The notes under the pieces: model-generated | Database searches by the model: none | The model's input: the letters and a program-made list of their open reading frames with translations, nothing else | Told to the model about the DNA's origin: nothing | Source: Sphagnum compactum | Lineage: Eukaryota; Bryophyta; Sphagnopsida; Sphagnales | DNA: 64,000 nt | Direction: 5' to 3' | Assembly (NCBI GenBank): GCA_965153455.1 | Contig: OZ234493.1 | Span: 14,374,213 to 14,438,212, forward strand | In this document: positions 32,275-46,766 of the stretch, piece by piece | Layout: every line of letters starts with the position of its first letter | Numbering within the stretch: the stretch's first letter is position 1 | Position numbers and translations under genes: made by a program

Positions 32275-35075
32275 TCAATGCTGCAGGGACCAGATGTTTT
32301 CTCTGCTGCGGATGGGCTGTGGCAATGGTGTACGTTTTGCCACAATCTCCCTTTGTTGTTTGGATTCTTCATGTCGTCTTTTGGGTTGCTCCTTGCTTCG
32401 ACAATGAACTGAATTCCCACCCATTCTTATGTCTGTGGTGACCCTGCACATCTGTTTTCGCAAAGTAAACAATAAATCCTTTGTTAGCTGTTGTGAGTGA
32501 TTGTCTACAATCTCGTTCTCATCATCTTCCAACCCATTCCTACTCTCTGTCTGTGTGCGCAGGAGTCTGTGTACCCACCAGGGTTTTCTTTTTTTTACAA
32601 TTTTGTCAAGTAGGTGGACAAATTTGGAGGAGAAAAAACATGGGTAGAGATAGAGCACGCACCTCCTGTGCTGTGGTACCAGCAGAAGCAGTTTCCTCTG
32701 TTTCATCCACAACAAAAGAGTTTCCCATGAGCAGGATTTGGCGGTCCATAAGAGAGAGACTCTTCTGGTGACCCTTCTTGTCTTGTGGTTGTACAGAACA
32801 CAGCTCCATGGTTGCAACATCTTGTGCCTGTTCCAACCTTTCAAGATTTGTGATACCCAACTTCTTTTCAGCTTCTATTAGCTCTTGGGTATGCTTCTTT
32901 GCCACTCCTTCCAGGAGGGGATTGGAACTTACAGCAACAGCAGCTGCCTGTTGATGATGAAGATGATGATCCCTTGATGATTCAATCATCATCACCTTGT
33001 CCCTACCCCCTGTGAGATCTATCAGACAAAAGGCTTCCTTGATCTTCCTCCCAGACACTTGCTCAAGGTGTAGTAATTGCTGCATTGAAGACAATGTAGT
33101 CTCTTGCACAGCCGCCCTTGCAACACTGATGTCATGCAAAACTTTCTGTTCTGTAGCCAAGGTTTTGAGCACCCCATTCTGTGTGTTCATGATGTGCTCC
33201 ATCCTCTGTAGTTGTGATCTCATGGTGTGCACTTTGTGATGCGATGCCGCCTGTCCATGGTTTTGGGGTTTAGGGTCTTGTGATTGTCACATGGCAGAAG
33301 AGATCAGGACTTATCCATGACCTCATGATACCTTCAGCTCTTATTCCTCTATATTCTCTTCAACTAGGTTATGAACAAACTTTTGTTTTTTCATGAATTT
33401 TTCATCTTGTGGTATTGTGAGAAGTCTCTCTGAAGGATATCAATTCCTCTACAGTTTTTCTCTCTCTATAGTCTTTGTGTTTTCCTTTTTAGTACATGAT
33501 TTTTCCCCCCAATTTTTTTTGTCTCTAGTGTTTTTAGTCCATACTGTTCCCAAGTTTTGCAAATGTAGTTGAGAGAGTCACCTGAACTTTCTGAACATCA
33601 GCCCTCAGGACTTGCATGTTTAGAACGGCTTCTGTTTTGAAGGCCTCAGTTGCAGACACAACAGCTTCCACTTCCCTCTTCACGCCATCGAATGCAGCAG
33701 CAAGCACTGCTTGTTGTTGCTTTTCACTTTCTTTCTCACCCTATAACTGACCCACTTCAGAACCACAGAAGAATAGATCCACAGGAAATGTAGTGCACAC
33801 GGGTGAAAGACAAAGTTTTCAACTACTCCATGATTGCTGTTTCTAGATCTCAGAAGAAACAACATTTTTGGACATAGCCTAAAAGCAGCTCCAGCTGTGC
33901 TCAGTATGTAACCCTGCAAAAATATTTCTCACATCCAAGTTTAATTATTTACTTTTTTCCGAGACTACTAATAGCAACCCACCTGGACCGATCATTATTA
34001 TGATTAGCCAATCAGAAATAGGGAGCAGCAGTCAGATCATAATTATTACACTCTTCTCTGGCAGGTGTTAGGCTTTGCTGTACCTTTTACCAGCCTCAGC
34101 AAACTCTGCCAAAATGCTGGGGGACAAAACCATTTTGCTGAGCCAAACTGGTATGTTTTGACTTTTCTTCATCCAATTTTAATTTGCAGGATCACATACT
34201 GAGCACCACTGGAGCTGCTCTAACACGACAAAAAGGGTCACCAGAAGATTGATGCAAAATAAGGACTTTGCTTCAAGATGCAAAAAAGAAATGCTGTCAG
34301 GGGGTTGATTTGGAAGGTGATTTCAGGTGATTTGCAATATGTGAGATAAAATGGGTGCTCTCTCCAGTGGCAAATTAGCATACCTCCAGCCTGATGTTCT
34401 CTTGAAGACTCTTGTGTAAGTAGGCCCCAGTAGCTTCTAACTTCAATTTCACATCCATGAGCTCGTTCTGGAGATTTTCTCGCTCTGATGCAAGATTTGA
34501 TGCCAGGTCCTTTGCAATTGTATCATTTTGATTCAAGAGGCCGTTCTCTTTTTTATCAGAACACGGGTTATCAACCTGCTTGATATCCAATTGAGCAACA
34601 GATTCATGACTGAGAATGATTGTATGAAGAAATTGACAAGCCTTTTGATTTTGTGCTATGTATGTGTGGATTGTAGCTCATGGAAAGCATTGATACATGA
34701 GATGAACGCAGGATGACAATCAGATCTGAGAGAAAAAGCATGACAAGAGCTCTCACATGCTATCATCAACTGCTGTTTTAACTGCTGGCAAAGTGAAATG
34801 AAGCACAAACTGCATGACAAAGTCCTGAACTGCTAATGCAGCAAAAAAATCACCTTCTCTGATGCTGCTGCCTGAAGTTGGCTCTTGAGGCTTGCAATTT
34901 CTGATTCATTCTGAGCAATTTCTTTCTCCAGCCCTTCCATACTTTTCAAGGCTTTTAAAAACATGTCTTTCCATGTATCCCTCTCCTCAACCAGAGCCTC
35001 TTTAACCCTTCTCTCCTTTTCCATTTCGTCTCGCAGAAGCCTAAGCTCTTTTTCCATTCTCATGTGGGCCCAAGA
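32275..35075 (-). CDS. Unassigned multi-exon coiled-coil protein, 5' end unresolved
   Basis: Deduced exons from the 3' end: 32275-32550 (ends in a stop), 32663-33250, 33582-33740, 34384-34609, and 34854 to about 35075. The last four junctions in this order are phase 0 with good GT and AG sites. The 34609 acceptor needs an incoming phase of 2, whereas the 34854 donor is phase 0, so a short exon is probably missing between them. The upstream exon reads MEKELRLLRDEMEKERRVKE and EIAQNESEIASLKSQL, a clear coiled coil; helical heptad-rich sequence continues (QNELMDVKLKLEATGAYLHK, EVEAVVSATEAFKTEAVL, HTMRSQLQRMEHIMNTQNG). The C-terminus is basic (EQPKRRHEESKQQREIVAKR), a possible nuclear signal. I considered the meiotic PAIR1/PRD3 class because of the layout but see no diagnostic match. 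Confidence 0.6.
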
Positions 35076-35179
35076 CCGCAGCCACCGTAATGTGCCAAAA
35101 CCTGAAATGGAATGTACTCTAAATGCTAATGACAATTTGAGCTTTGCAAGTCTTCGAAAACCTCTCAAATATTGCAACA

Positions 35180-37855
35180 GGACTGTATATGTGTTCTACT
35201 GCTAACCACCTTACACTTTGCAATTTATTATAAGTTTCTCAATGTTGTAACACTTCTTCAAATAGAACTTTGCCATTTCTTCACATGTACTGCAACGTTT
35301 CAGTGCAAGTTTTTCTCAATTTTGAACCAACAGCACAAAACTCTGGAGTGGCTTGGAGAAGAACTATACAGCTGCAAACGTCTGCCAGGATCCACACATA
35401 ACATACAGATCAATAATGTACAAATGGGTGTCAAGAAATTACAAAACTCCTTGAAGCTCTGAATAGAAGCACCACAAAGAAAGATGAAGTTCTAAATTGA
35501 GGTACAGAGAAATACTAAATTGCTTGTAATTGGTGCAAAGACTTTGCAGGTTTTATGGACTGCAGAGAATGGGTACTTAGGAGTTTGTATGTAGCATCAT
35601 CAGCACTGCAATTGGAGGCAAAAGGTAAGTCCCTCTCTTCCTTGCCAATCCAATGCACAACAACAAAGAGAGTAGAACCAAAAGCAGTTACCTAAATTTG
35701 CAAGTTAGTTAGGGGGTGTTGTGTTAGTAGAAATGGTTGATATGAAATGAGTTGCATGATTCTCGGATGAACTTGTTGATGACATTATTAATCTGTGAGT
35801 CATAACTGGATGATTTCCTATATGAGGTTGTTGTTGGCCTCTAAATTGTTTGAACTTTCTACAACTTATGCATGTATGTCCCTTGAGCTTTCCATCCATC
35901 ATGCTTCGGACAAAAGCCATCCATCTTCTTCCATTGTCATTAGAGACAAAAATAAACCTTAAAGGTTATATTCATGTAACTATACACTTCCCAAAAACTT
36001 GACCAAAAAACTCCATCATCAAAGGCCAAGTCACACATGGTGTTTAGGCCCTAGTAGCAATTGACATACCTTAACATTGTAAGATTGCCATGGAGCATCA
36101 ATGGTGGCATTTATCATCATTAGCTTAAGAATTCCAATTTAAAGAGCACCTTAGTTGCCCACACCAGCTACTAGATGGCAACTACCATGAAATGCCAACA
36201 TCAAATTTTGAAGCACATCCAAACATGTTTTTATGATACCTAGTTCCGATATGTTTGGAAGAATATATATATTTTTTCTTTGTTGAAGGTGATGGAGCCA
36301 AGAGTTTGTTGTTTCATCATATCAATTTTTTGAGATGTTTGTGAAAACCTTTTTGGAGGTAATGGAACCTCATAATTCCTTATTTCATTGGCAATGATGT
36401 GGTGGGTGTCATATGGAATAAGAGAAACTCGGAATTCCATAGGGTGTAGTAATTTGAACCTTGCACAAATTTCCAACAACTTTAGGTCACTTTGCAACAT
36501 GCATTTTAATAAAGAAATTGGGTGACTTTGAATAGATTGGTAGTTCAAAAGCAAGTGAGATGGTGATATACCGAGTTGCCAACTAGGATTTGTTGTTTGG
36601 TGGCACTTCAAAGACTTTGGGCCATTGGTAGTATAGTATATAAGAATATGCGTGATATCAACATTTGTACCAAGGACCTTACTAGATTGGTATGAGACTT
36701 GAGGCGATACCAACCTTGTACTAGTATCAATCTAGTAGGGACCTCAATTAGGTTATCCCGGCCTTGTACTAATTTTATACCACATTAGGTGTATAGTGCA
36801 TACATGCTTCATACCAGCCCAAAATCAATCTTGAACCCAATAAAGAGAAGGTTGGTATGAAAGTTTTTCAGTACCCATTACAAGGACTACCTTGATAGGT
36901 TCAAAACTTAATGCCAAACCAACATTGGTTTGGAATAGGGTTCATTTTTACTAACCTTAACACATTGTGAACACTAGACCAAACACCGAGCATGGGTGGG
37001 CTAGGCTTAAAAGATAAAACTACAACCCTCCCTTGGAATTCAAATTAACCCACACTTGTGGGTAGAGCTAATGATGAAATGATAATAAACAATCGTGGTT
37101 CACATTTGCAATGATTTTTTTATAAGTATTTGACATTTAGCACCACGTCTTGCACTCTTTTCCCACCTATCATTTATAAGTAGTGTGACAAATAACAAAT
37201 GGGTGAGGTGGTAAAATATATTGGAAATTTAAGTTCTCATTCTTATTTATTACTAGTAACTAGCTACCATTTTGAAACTTAATTGTTCAATATCACAAAT
37301 TCCTCTCCAAGTTTTTCCCATGTCTATGTATGTAGATGTTCACATAGTTGCACTGTAATGGTGATGATCACACTAGGATGCATAAATAGTTGGTGATGAT
37401 CATACTAGGATGCATAAATAGTTAGAACAAAAATTTTGAGGAATGGCAAGGGAAAGGGAAGAACACCTTCTCACTATTGCCTTGGAAACTTGGAGCCTAC
37501 ACAAGTTTCAGTGTTCATAAAATGTAAGTACGCAAAATGTGCCACACAAAGAAAAACTAGGTGGCCTAAGATTTCACACAATACCTAATACAAGGAATAG
37601 GTGGAACAAGATAGATGAATTCCAAAAAATTAATTCAAAGATTCCCAAAAACATCAAAATATCATAACCTTTTCAAACCATAGGCCCCCAATTTTGCATT
37701 TGATATCGTTGAATAGCCTTTGATGACTCAATGGACATATAATTTGATGTAAGTAACTTGATAATTATGTAATTATTTAGGAGGTTAAAATAAATAACTT
37801 ATTAGGTGGTGAGGTTTTACAATTTAATAATAATTTGGTGAGTCATCATCAATTA
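35180..37855. other. Intergenic with two unassigned minus-strand frames
   Basis: Two minus-strand stretches look mildly protein-like: 35920-35705 (MAFVRSMMDGKLKGHTCISC) and 36713-36240 (157 codons, contains HPMEFRVSLIPYDTHHIIAN). Neither has a recognisable family or a clear ATG context, and they may be exon or transposon remnants. A near-exact doubling of GATGATCA(C/T)ACTAGGATGC occurs at 37364-37415. The rest is AT-rich. Confidence 0.3.
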
Positions 37856-37859
37856 GTTA

Positions 37860-38240
37860 TGGTTTCAATTAATGTGCATGATTCAAATATGATGACTCAT
37901 TAAAAAAAGTCATTGCACAAATTAATATGCATAACTCAAACATGATGATTCACCAAAAAAATCATACTACAAATTAATATGCATAATTCAAAGATGATAA
38001 CTCATTAGAATAATCATGGTACAAATTAATATGTATGATTCAAAAATGATGACTCATTAAAGTCATGTGCTTGACTTAAGAATAATGACCCGCTATAAAA
38101 GTAATGTTATAAATTCAAAATGCAGAATAAAAAAATGATGAATTACTATACAAATAATATTACAAATTAATCTGCATGACTCAGAAATGATTACTATTAT
38201 AAAAGTCATGCTACAAATTAATGTGCATGTTGAATCACAT
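37860..38240 (+). repeat. Diverged tandem repeat, about 57-bp unit
   Basis: About six degenerate units, each containing ACAAATTAATATGCAT, AACTCAAA and ATGATGACTCATTA-like blocks. Spacing and sequence have drifted, especially near 38080-38160. No coding capacity. Confidence 0.65.
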
Positions 38241-40064
38241 GGTGAGCCATGTGAAGTGAAAAGTTCTATGAATTTTATTGTTTTGTTTTTTAATATATAA
38301 ATGAGTGTTTGGAACCTTCAGAAACGCCTTCATTTGACAAAAACAATTTGTTGTAAAAAGTTGAAAGTTTTATAGAATAGATTTGTGAAAAAAAATTGAA
38401 ATTTTGACCCAAAAAATTGTTTTTTTTTTTTTTTTTGGCATAGTTTGTGAATGTGTAAAATCCATGATAGGAAATATGTTTATGGCATAATATTACATTG
38501 AAAATAGATATGTGAGTAGATATTGGTGAAACCAAAATACATAATTTTGGTCTTTTTACCCATTTGTCTTCCACAAACACATTGTTATTTTGCAAAGTTT
38601 CAAATCAATGGAATAAAAGTTAATGAATCGAAAATGATTTTCATGGATCATTGTATTAAAAGATTGATCTTCTTAAGCTAACAATGCAAAGGCCCATTAA
38701 TTTTAATAATACAATAATGGGGTTTAATATTTTTCAAGAATTTGTTCTTGTAAGTTACAACCTACACAAACATTTTTAAAAAAATTTACTAAATATTTTT
38801 GTGATTTTACTTAGTGATTTATTTTCCTTTGAAAAATCTATAATTTCAATTTTGATATTAAAAAAAAACTTATTAGGTTTTCCATGTGTAGGTTTGAATT
38901 CAACTCTTCAAATGCCTAAACTTTTTTATTTTTATTTTGACACATTTTTTCACATTCAAGAATCTTCGGTTTCAATTCCATGTACATTTAAAGTTCTTAA
39001 AACTAGAAAATTTATAAATACATAATTCTAAAATGACCACTTACCAATAAAATTCAACTTACTTGTCAATTTTTTTTAAAAAATCAATTCACTTAGATAA
39101 GAACAATTCTAGTGCCATGCAATATCATAACATTAATAGTAATCCCTATTGTAATGGTCATACGTTGTTTGATTGCAAGCCCAATGGTCCACACAATTCA
39201 ATATAAAATATGGAGTCCATTCAACAAAAGTTTATGGCCCCTATAATTGCACAAAAGGATACGAAACTTAGCAAAGCTCCCCACAAAACCTAATCAATGG
39301 CTATTATGATAGTCAATGTGAGGACTTGCTAGTTTGCAAGGCCCAAAGTAGTTATGAAAGGAAAAGATGATGGTGGGACCCACTAGTGAATCAACACACG
39401 AGATTAATGATGGTCAACCTAACTTCATTAGCAAGTATGTTGTGTTGTTTATTGGGTTACACATTATTTAATATTTGGCTAGTAGTGGTATTTTTTTTAT
39501 TGGCTAGTGTGTGTGGCTTTTGATATTTGCATATTGAATTTAAATGCAATCCATGGTTTGAACTATTTAAAAAATATAAAACATGTGTTAATAAATAAAT
39601 TATCACAATTTTGATTCCACCAAAAAACAAATTCCATGGTCAAAGTTCTTGTGTTGGTATTCATTAAAAGTATGTTGGTTTAAGTTTGGGTTACAAGAAC
39701 TTGAACTTGAGCCCCTAGGTGTAATATTATAAATTAGGAAACCCACCAACACTAGTCCATTCCACTCATGATATGGGCACAAAGAGGCATTGTATCGTGC
39801 TTTCAATTAATCATCTTATTATTTCTTGTTATGTGTGGTTTTTGTCAACTTACATGAATCATTTCATGGCCAAATGAAAAGATAACATTCACTAATATGT
39901 TTTGTTGAAACTTTGTTCCATAAACTATGTAAATGCATAACTACATACAAATATATGTATACATCTGTGCAAAGAGGGCCAATTATTATCTTTGCATGAT
40001 TCTTTTATAACGTGAAGTGAATATTATCAAATAAGTAAAACTATGAACCTAAATTTTGGTAAAT
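38241..40064. other. AT-rich, no gene recognised
   Basis: Homopolymer T tract at about 38420-38437 and many short A/T runs. No open frame of interest. Confidence 0.45.
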
Positions 40065-40255
40065 GTTTTTTCACATTAAATGTCTTGTTGAAAGAATTTG
40101 AATGTGTCAATTCACCCCTAAACGCACACCTTACGGAGGTTTTTTAACAATGTAATTATCTAAATTGTAAAATTTGTTTACATTTAATCAATAGAAAATT
40201 TGAAAAACTAAGCTAAGCAAGCCAATGATTGAATACATAAGCACTAGAAGGTCTC
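40065..40255 (+). repeat. Direct repeat, copy 1 (about 190 bp)
   Basis: Begins TTTTTTCACATTAAATGTCT, runs through TGAAAGAATTTGAATGTG and AAGCAAGCCAATGATTGAAT, and ends near AAGGTCTCT. Copy 2 follows about 375 bases downstream with scattered differences. Confidence 0.8.
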
Positions 40256-40441
40256 TTGCAAATTCAATCTTTCTCCTTTGTGCTTAAAGTCCAAAGATGA
40301 AATGTAATGCTTATTTGGGTGCACTTGTAGTTTTTAAATTGTTTTTTGTTAAAAGATGAAAAAGATGTGCCCCCCAAAAGCAAGGTGGTCCTTCCCTACA
40401 TATATATGAAACAAATGAACAATTTAAAATTGACATATGGA

Positions 40442-40632
40442 TTTTTCACATTAAATGTCTTGTTGAAAGAATTTGAATGTGCCAATTCACCCTTAAACAC
40501 ACACCTTTTGGAGCTTTTTTAACGTGCAATTATCTAAATTGTAAAATTTGTTTACACTTAATCAATAGACATTAAAAAAAAACTAACGTAAGCAAGCCAA
40601 TGATTGAATACATAAACACTAAAAGGTCTCTA
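40442..40632 (+). repeat. Direct repeat, copy 2 (about 190 bp)
   Basis: Second copy of the 40065-40255 block, roughly 90% identical by eye. The spacing would fit LTRs of a tiny non-autonomous element or a local duplication. I see no primer site or coding sequence between the copies. Confidence 0.8.
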
Positions 40633-40639
40633 TGTGTCC

Positions 40640-43600
40640 CTCCCCCCGCTCTCGCCCCCCTTTTGCAATTCCCCTTATCTCATTCATGATCATGTTAGTG
40701 TTCATGTTTACATTCATGTTCACGGTTGCGATCTTGTGTTAAACATATATTTAACAATTTGTTGAAACAAGCGGGTTCATATCTCTAACCTTCTTAATGA
40801 ATAACCAAAAAGTTGTCACGATGGGTCCTACCCCATGTTTGACATAATTAAAATCACCAAAGAAATAGTAGCAATAAACAATGGAAGTGAAACTCTGTAA
40901 TATCATCACTATAACAAGTTGTTATGAATTTCAACATTTAATTATTTCTCTCATTCATTCCACTTGCTTACTTGACATGCATCACAAAACATTCAAACTA
41001 ACTCCTACTGACATTAAACACCCACAATCACCTTACCCATGATTTATTTCAACCATAAGAAAAAAACACAAAGTTTTAGCTACACAAACTTGAAACTTCA
41101 TGAAGAAAAAAAGAAAATTGTACTTAGCAAAAAAAATTCATACCCCCCTTTCCATAGGCCTTCTTTCTTTTCTCTCATTTGTATATATTTTCCCATAGCT
41201 CCTACATTTTCTCTTCATGCCTCCTCAAGCCATCTCCAACTTTATAGGTCACACCTTCACAAAATAGTTGAATGAAAGACAAAAATGTTACCTTACTCAA
41301 AAAGTTCACAGAACTACCTATCTATGCCTCTAGTTTGTGCCCCCAAAACATTCCATTTACTCCATTTCAATCAACATTTGTAAAGTTACGATGAATACTT
41401 CCATAAAACAAATATGTAAGCTTTTGTAACAAAGAATAATTGAAAATATGGGAACATTTGCCCAAAAAAAAAAAAAAAAAAAAAAACACTACCATGTATT
41501 CATTTGCATGAAACTCAATCAAAATTCTACTACAAAGATATGTACTACAAATATATCTATAAGTTTTTCAATATAATTTGACCATAAAATCAATCACAAA
41601 GAGTTTGAAAACAAGAAAAAAATGCAAAAAAAAAATGTTGGTAACTATCAAACAAAATACAAAAGTTTTTAAACACATGAAAATCCTCAAATGATGATCT
41701 TTTTAAAAATGTATAAGAAAAGTGAAACAAAAGATAACGACATTTTAAAAGACAAGTTTAAAATACTAGTTTCAAAGTAAATGTTGTTGTTTTTCGTTAA
41801 AATTACAAAAATGTGTATTATTGTTTTAGTAGGTGTAGTGTTGGTCTCAACGGTGAGTCAATACCCTTTGCAAAACCTCTAATGATCCTTTAAAAATCAT
41901 TCATCATCCAAAACATTATAAAGTGATTCCCATATGGAAGTGGTAAAGTCATCCTCACTAATTGGTGCCAACTACATACCAATATTTTGGTGACAAAACT
42001 TCGAAAACTCATAACTTCCCTCAATAAAGTCCAAATTGAACTTTTAGGACTCTATCTTATAGCCTTTATGCCTTTTTGTTTGAAAAGTAAGAGTTGTTGC
42101 TGAGTGGGTAAGATTACTAGTAGAAAATAATTCAACAGATTTGAGACGAACTCTTGAGGCATTCTTATAATGATCAGGAAGTTGAAGATTGAGTTCAAAG
42201 GATTTATTATGAGCTTTATGACACCATATCAATTGTTTTAATTGAAAGTGATTTAATTTTTTAAGTCATAAATTTTTTGAAGTTTAATAATAAATTTGGT
42301 TGAGTTTGGTAAACAGTTTGAGAAACAATTTGTAAATAGTTTTGTAGGAAAATTTGATGATTCATAATTTCTTTCAACAAACTCCAAACTAAATGTTTTA
42401 AATGTCCATTTTGTAAGCCTTGGTAATTATTTTCAATATTAAAAAAAAAATAGTAGTTTGTAACTCCTCTTAATAAGTATTTTTTGTAACTTTTTAATTT
42501 TTGTTGCCTAGTTTCCACATGCATTTTATATAATTAATTCATAATAAAATGACTCTTCAAAATTGTCCTTTTAACAATGTTGCCTCCCTAGTCTATCTCA
42601 CTATTGAAACCTCCCTTCACCCACTCAAAGCTTTGTGAAGCTTCTAGATGAAGCTACCATTGGATTTACACTTCTTAGCTCCTTATTTCTTATCTTTGTC
42701 GGAGCTTTCTTTTAATTATTGATAATTGCACAAACAATCAATAATTGAATTGAATTCAACTTTGTTGATAACTATCCTATCAAACCCCAAACTACTAACA
42801 ATCTTTGTTAGCCTAATGGTAAAGGTTACCTCTTCCTAACACGAGTATCAAAATAAAAAGAAGTTGAATTCATTACAATGAATATGCATAATTATATTAT
42901 ATTTGATGTTGAAATACCTATGCCTCCCAACATATATCCACACATTCAATATTTTACTTGTAGTGTTCTTACTTGCAGCGCATAGCTACTAGTGGTGTAC
43001 AAGTGCTCCTCACCTTCACCACTTGTTTATGGTTGTCCCTTTTATTATAAATGCAGATGGTCCCCTTTTGCTTGTCTTATTCATGCTCCTTCCTATTGTT
43101 GATTGTAAATAAACTCCTACCTTTCTAACCAACTTCCTATTCTTTGCTTTTGTTGTAGGTGTTCACAATGGACCTTTTTTATTATAAGTAATGGTGGTGC
43201 TCTTCCCTTTGGCACCCTACTATTCATGATATTCATTTTATTCAAATTTGTGATCATTTTTGTGTTCCTACTTGTGGTGTTGAACTTATAATGTGATGTC
43301 AAAGTTTACACCTTTGTACCTTAATGGGTAAGCTCATAAACTTGCTTGAAAGTTATGGTAAAAACAATCATATATTTCCTTGATAGTGGTTGCATACCAA
43401 GGTCATATGAATTATTTCCTTCCACATTTGTTAATGAATCTTTTAGTTGTTCATTTAGCCATAGTCAAGGAATCAACAACTTGTCTAACAATTTTTTGTC
43501 CCTTTCCTTTTGTTTAAATTGTTTATAGTACTATTCCTTTTCTCATGCCCTTTTGTTGTTGGATATTTAAGTAATCATCAAATGTTACATGTGACTCAAA

Positions 43601-46600
43601 ATAATCCACAAAAAAATATTTGCCCCTAGTTTTTTTTTAGCAAGCAAATGGGGTAATGAAAACAAGTTAGAGAGACCCAAAGATTCCTAGGTTATATTTG
43701 TAGAGGTTTGGAATTCTTGAGTTATCATTTATGAAATAGGTTCATTTAAGATAACTACATGTTCAATAAATTCTTCAAGTTCATCATGTATCATTACAAG
43801 ATTCCTTGGCCCATGTCTACATATATTCATGTTCAAATTTTGATCTATCATTAAGGTCATTTACAATAGTTGCAATAATCAATTAATCCTATTATATTCA
43901 ATAGTTCCATAATAATAGATCCTTCCCCCCATTATTGACTATGTTCAACTCCCTCATTTGATATGCAACTATCTTCATCTTCCTTGTTATATGCAACTAT
44001 GAAATTTCTAAGGGCTTAGTCTTGTCATCATGGCCTTAAAGTCTAGTGGCCATATTCCTATAACCTTAAACCCTAATTTGATGTTATGTTTGTTCAATGG
44101 ATGATTCAAAATTTTGTCTATTCATCAAGCTAATGTAATATTGCTTTGTTAATTCTATAATTTTTTTTAATCACAACTTCATGTAATTTTTTTTCTAAAT
44201 GTTGTTTTGAAAAGCTTGAAGCAGATACATAAAGTGGTTGTGATGTGTGTGAAAACAATGTGAATATATCTAATCTAAATTATTATGCTTACTTTATTGC
44301 TTCTAAAGTAATATCTGAACCATGGTAATGAAAAATCAATCTAGATGACAATTGGTTAGAGAAATTCCACTTGGATAAGACGTCTTGAAGAAAATTAAAA
44401 AATTCCTTGAGTTAAAAAAAAGTAATTTAAACTTTCTTTTGCATGGGCTTTCATGTTTAATGGGTTGTATAATTTGATGTCTTTAGTCATCACATATTCT
44501 TTCACTCTTGAAAATGTAAAATCTTGGTAAAAATCTACCCACTACATTTATTGCACAATTCATAGTTAACCATTCGCAAAACTTTAGGATGGCACTATAA
44601 ATTTGATTTGAACATCCTGATCACTTGGCCAAAACATAAACAAAAAATTGTTGCTTACTTGAATTCATGTTTAATTTAAATTCCTAATGTGATTTGCATT
44701 GTATTTGTGTTAAATATACAATGTTTGCCAATTATGGTATAATGAGTGACACAAGTTGTTAGGTAAAGCTTGTACTCCATAGATTGAGTCTTTTTTGCTT
44801 GTGAAATACCCAAAGTAAGGTGTCAATGCTTGAACCAATGCCACCAAATGTTCTTGGCACACCATTTCAAAATGGTGTATAGGTCTAGTTTGTGTAAATT
44901 TTACCACCTTCATCTAGAGTTGTTGTAAGGTAATTGATAGTCCACATTTTTGCATAATTAATGTCCAAAAAATCATTGTTGCCTCTTCAAATGCTTTGTT
45001 AGCATACTTGTTCACTTGATTTTCTTAAACACTATCTTGCATTCAAATGATTTGAAAGGGAGGTTAGTAGTATGTTTCATAACCTATATGATTTCCTCAA
45101 AGAACTTGTTCTTTTTCCCATTGCATCCTAACTTGTTTGTCCATTTGCCTCTACCACTTATTGCAAGGACACTATTAAATAATGTTGAACAATTTTTATT
45201 TTTATGAGAAACCTTTAATTTTGGCTTTTAAATTAAAAAAAATTGGTTGCAATTCTATACATAAATGAAATAGGGAATAATGTTTTGAGTTTGGTTAATT
45301 TTCCAATAATTTATTTGGTTTTGGTATTGAAAATTACCTGTGATTGGCTTGTAACCCAAACTAAAATTGGTAGGTTAACTTCCAATTAACCTACAATTGG
45401 CCCCTAGTTATAATTTTATTTTCTCAAAAATCTCAATTTTGGTTTTGGTTCCAAAATTAACTCCAAAAATCAAACCTAATTCCAATTCAACTTTTAATAA
45501 TTGGAACGTTCAGTTTCAACTCACCAAATTGATTATGCACCCAACATTATTATTGCCCTTGATGTTTTGTGTCATGCTTGTGATACAAGGTGAAGCTAAA
45601 CATTCTCCTTATTTGTTGTTGGTTGTTCCAACATGTCATTTCATCACCTACAAGGTGCATTCAACATCATGGTAACCCTAATCCTACTAACAACAACCTT
45701 TGGCAAATAGGGGGTGTGTTTTAGTTCTACAAGATGTATGTTTTTGATCTCCTTCCTATACACAAACCAAGAAATTTTATAATACAAGTTAGTTTAGTTT
45801 ATGATAAAAGTGCATGTGTTTAATGAGGTATGGAAGTTTGAAAAACCCTCCCACACTGAATTGAGTTGAGGTATGTTGTTGATGTCTAGGTTGTGGGTGA
45901 GAATCTTAATATGTAGTGCAGTAAAGTTCAATGCATGTTGAAATATGAGAAAACCAATTCTCTTTAAATTCTTTTTGGTTGTGCAAGTTACAACTTGTTG
46001 GACCCGACAATAGCATAAAAACTTCTTGAATTTCTCCTTCTGAACCTTAGACATACATTTAGTTCCTATATCATGAGATTCATTTGGCACATTTAGATAT
46101 AATTTCTATTATTTTACATTTATTTTTATATTTGATTTTTAAGTTTCTATTTTATGTCTCAACATTATGGCACTGAAAACTAGGATTTATAAGAAAGATT
46201 GAAGCTCATTTGTCACACTGTGTGGGCACTAAGTAGGGCAGGCATACTTTAAAAAACCAAGAAGAGTATAAATGAGCGAGTTAGTGCTCAAACAAATTTA
46301 TATTTGCCCTAATAACTTGTGAATGTGATGCTTTTGGTGGAATGCAATGTGCTAAAAATTGGGGGAATTTAAAAGGTGTGCTCATAAATGTGCTTATTTG
46401 CAAGACGCAAATATCACATTGGGTTAAGATAATTTGTTGCTATGTTTAATTGCCTTAGGTCATGTTTGTGGATTGTAACTTATATGCAGTTTTTGCACAT
46501 TTATGGTTAGTTGCAATTGTTTAATGTGACAAACCAAACCCCATCATCCCATAGTTTGTTACAAATCTAAAAAAGTTGCCTCACATCACACCCATAACCA

Positions 46601-46660
46601 AACATTGAAAGTGCTAGCTCACCATGTTTGAACACATTTATGATCAATTATATGGACTAG
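40640..46660. other. AT-rich, gene-empty region
   Basis: Read on both strands without finding a recognisable gene. Contains an A22-type homopolymer at about 41465-41486. A minus-strand frame at 44913-44710 has no family resemblance. Probably old, unrecognisable repeat DNA. Confidence 0.45.
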
Positions 46661-46664
46661 AATG

Positions 46665-46766
46665 TGACAATTCACCTCCCATCACCAAACATTACCATAT
46701 CATAAGGATGGGTAGTGACAATTCACCTCCCATCACCAAGCATTACCATATCATAAGGATGGGCAA
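46665..46766 (+). repeat. Exact-type tandem duplication, 51-bp unit
   Basis: Two adjacent copies built on TGACAATTCACCTCCCATCA then CATTACCATATCATAAGGAT. Very few differences, so a recent local duplication in otherwise old sequence. Confidence 0.85.
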
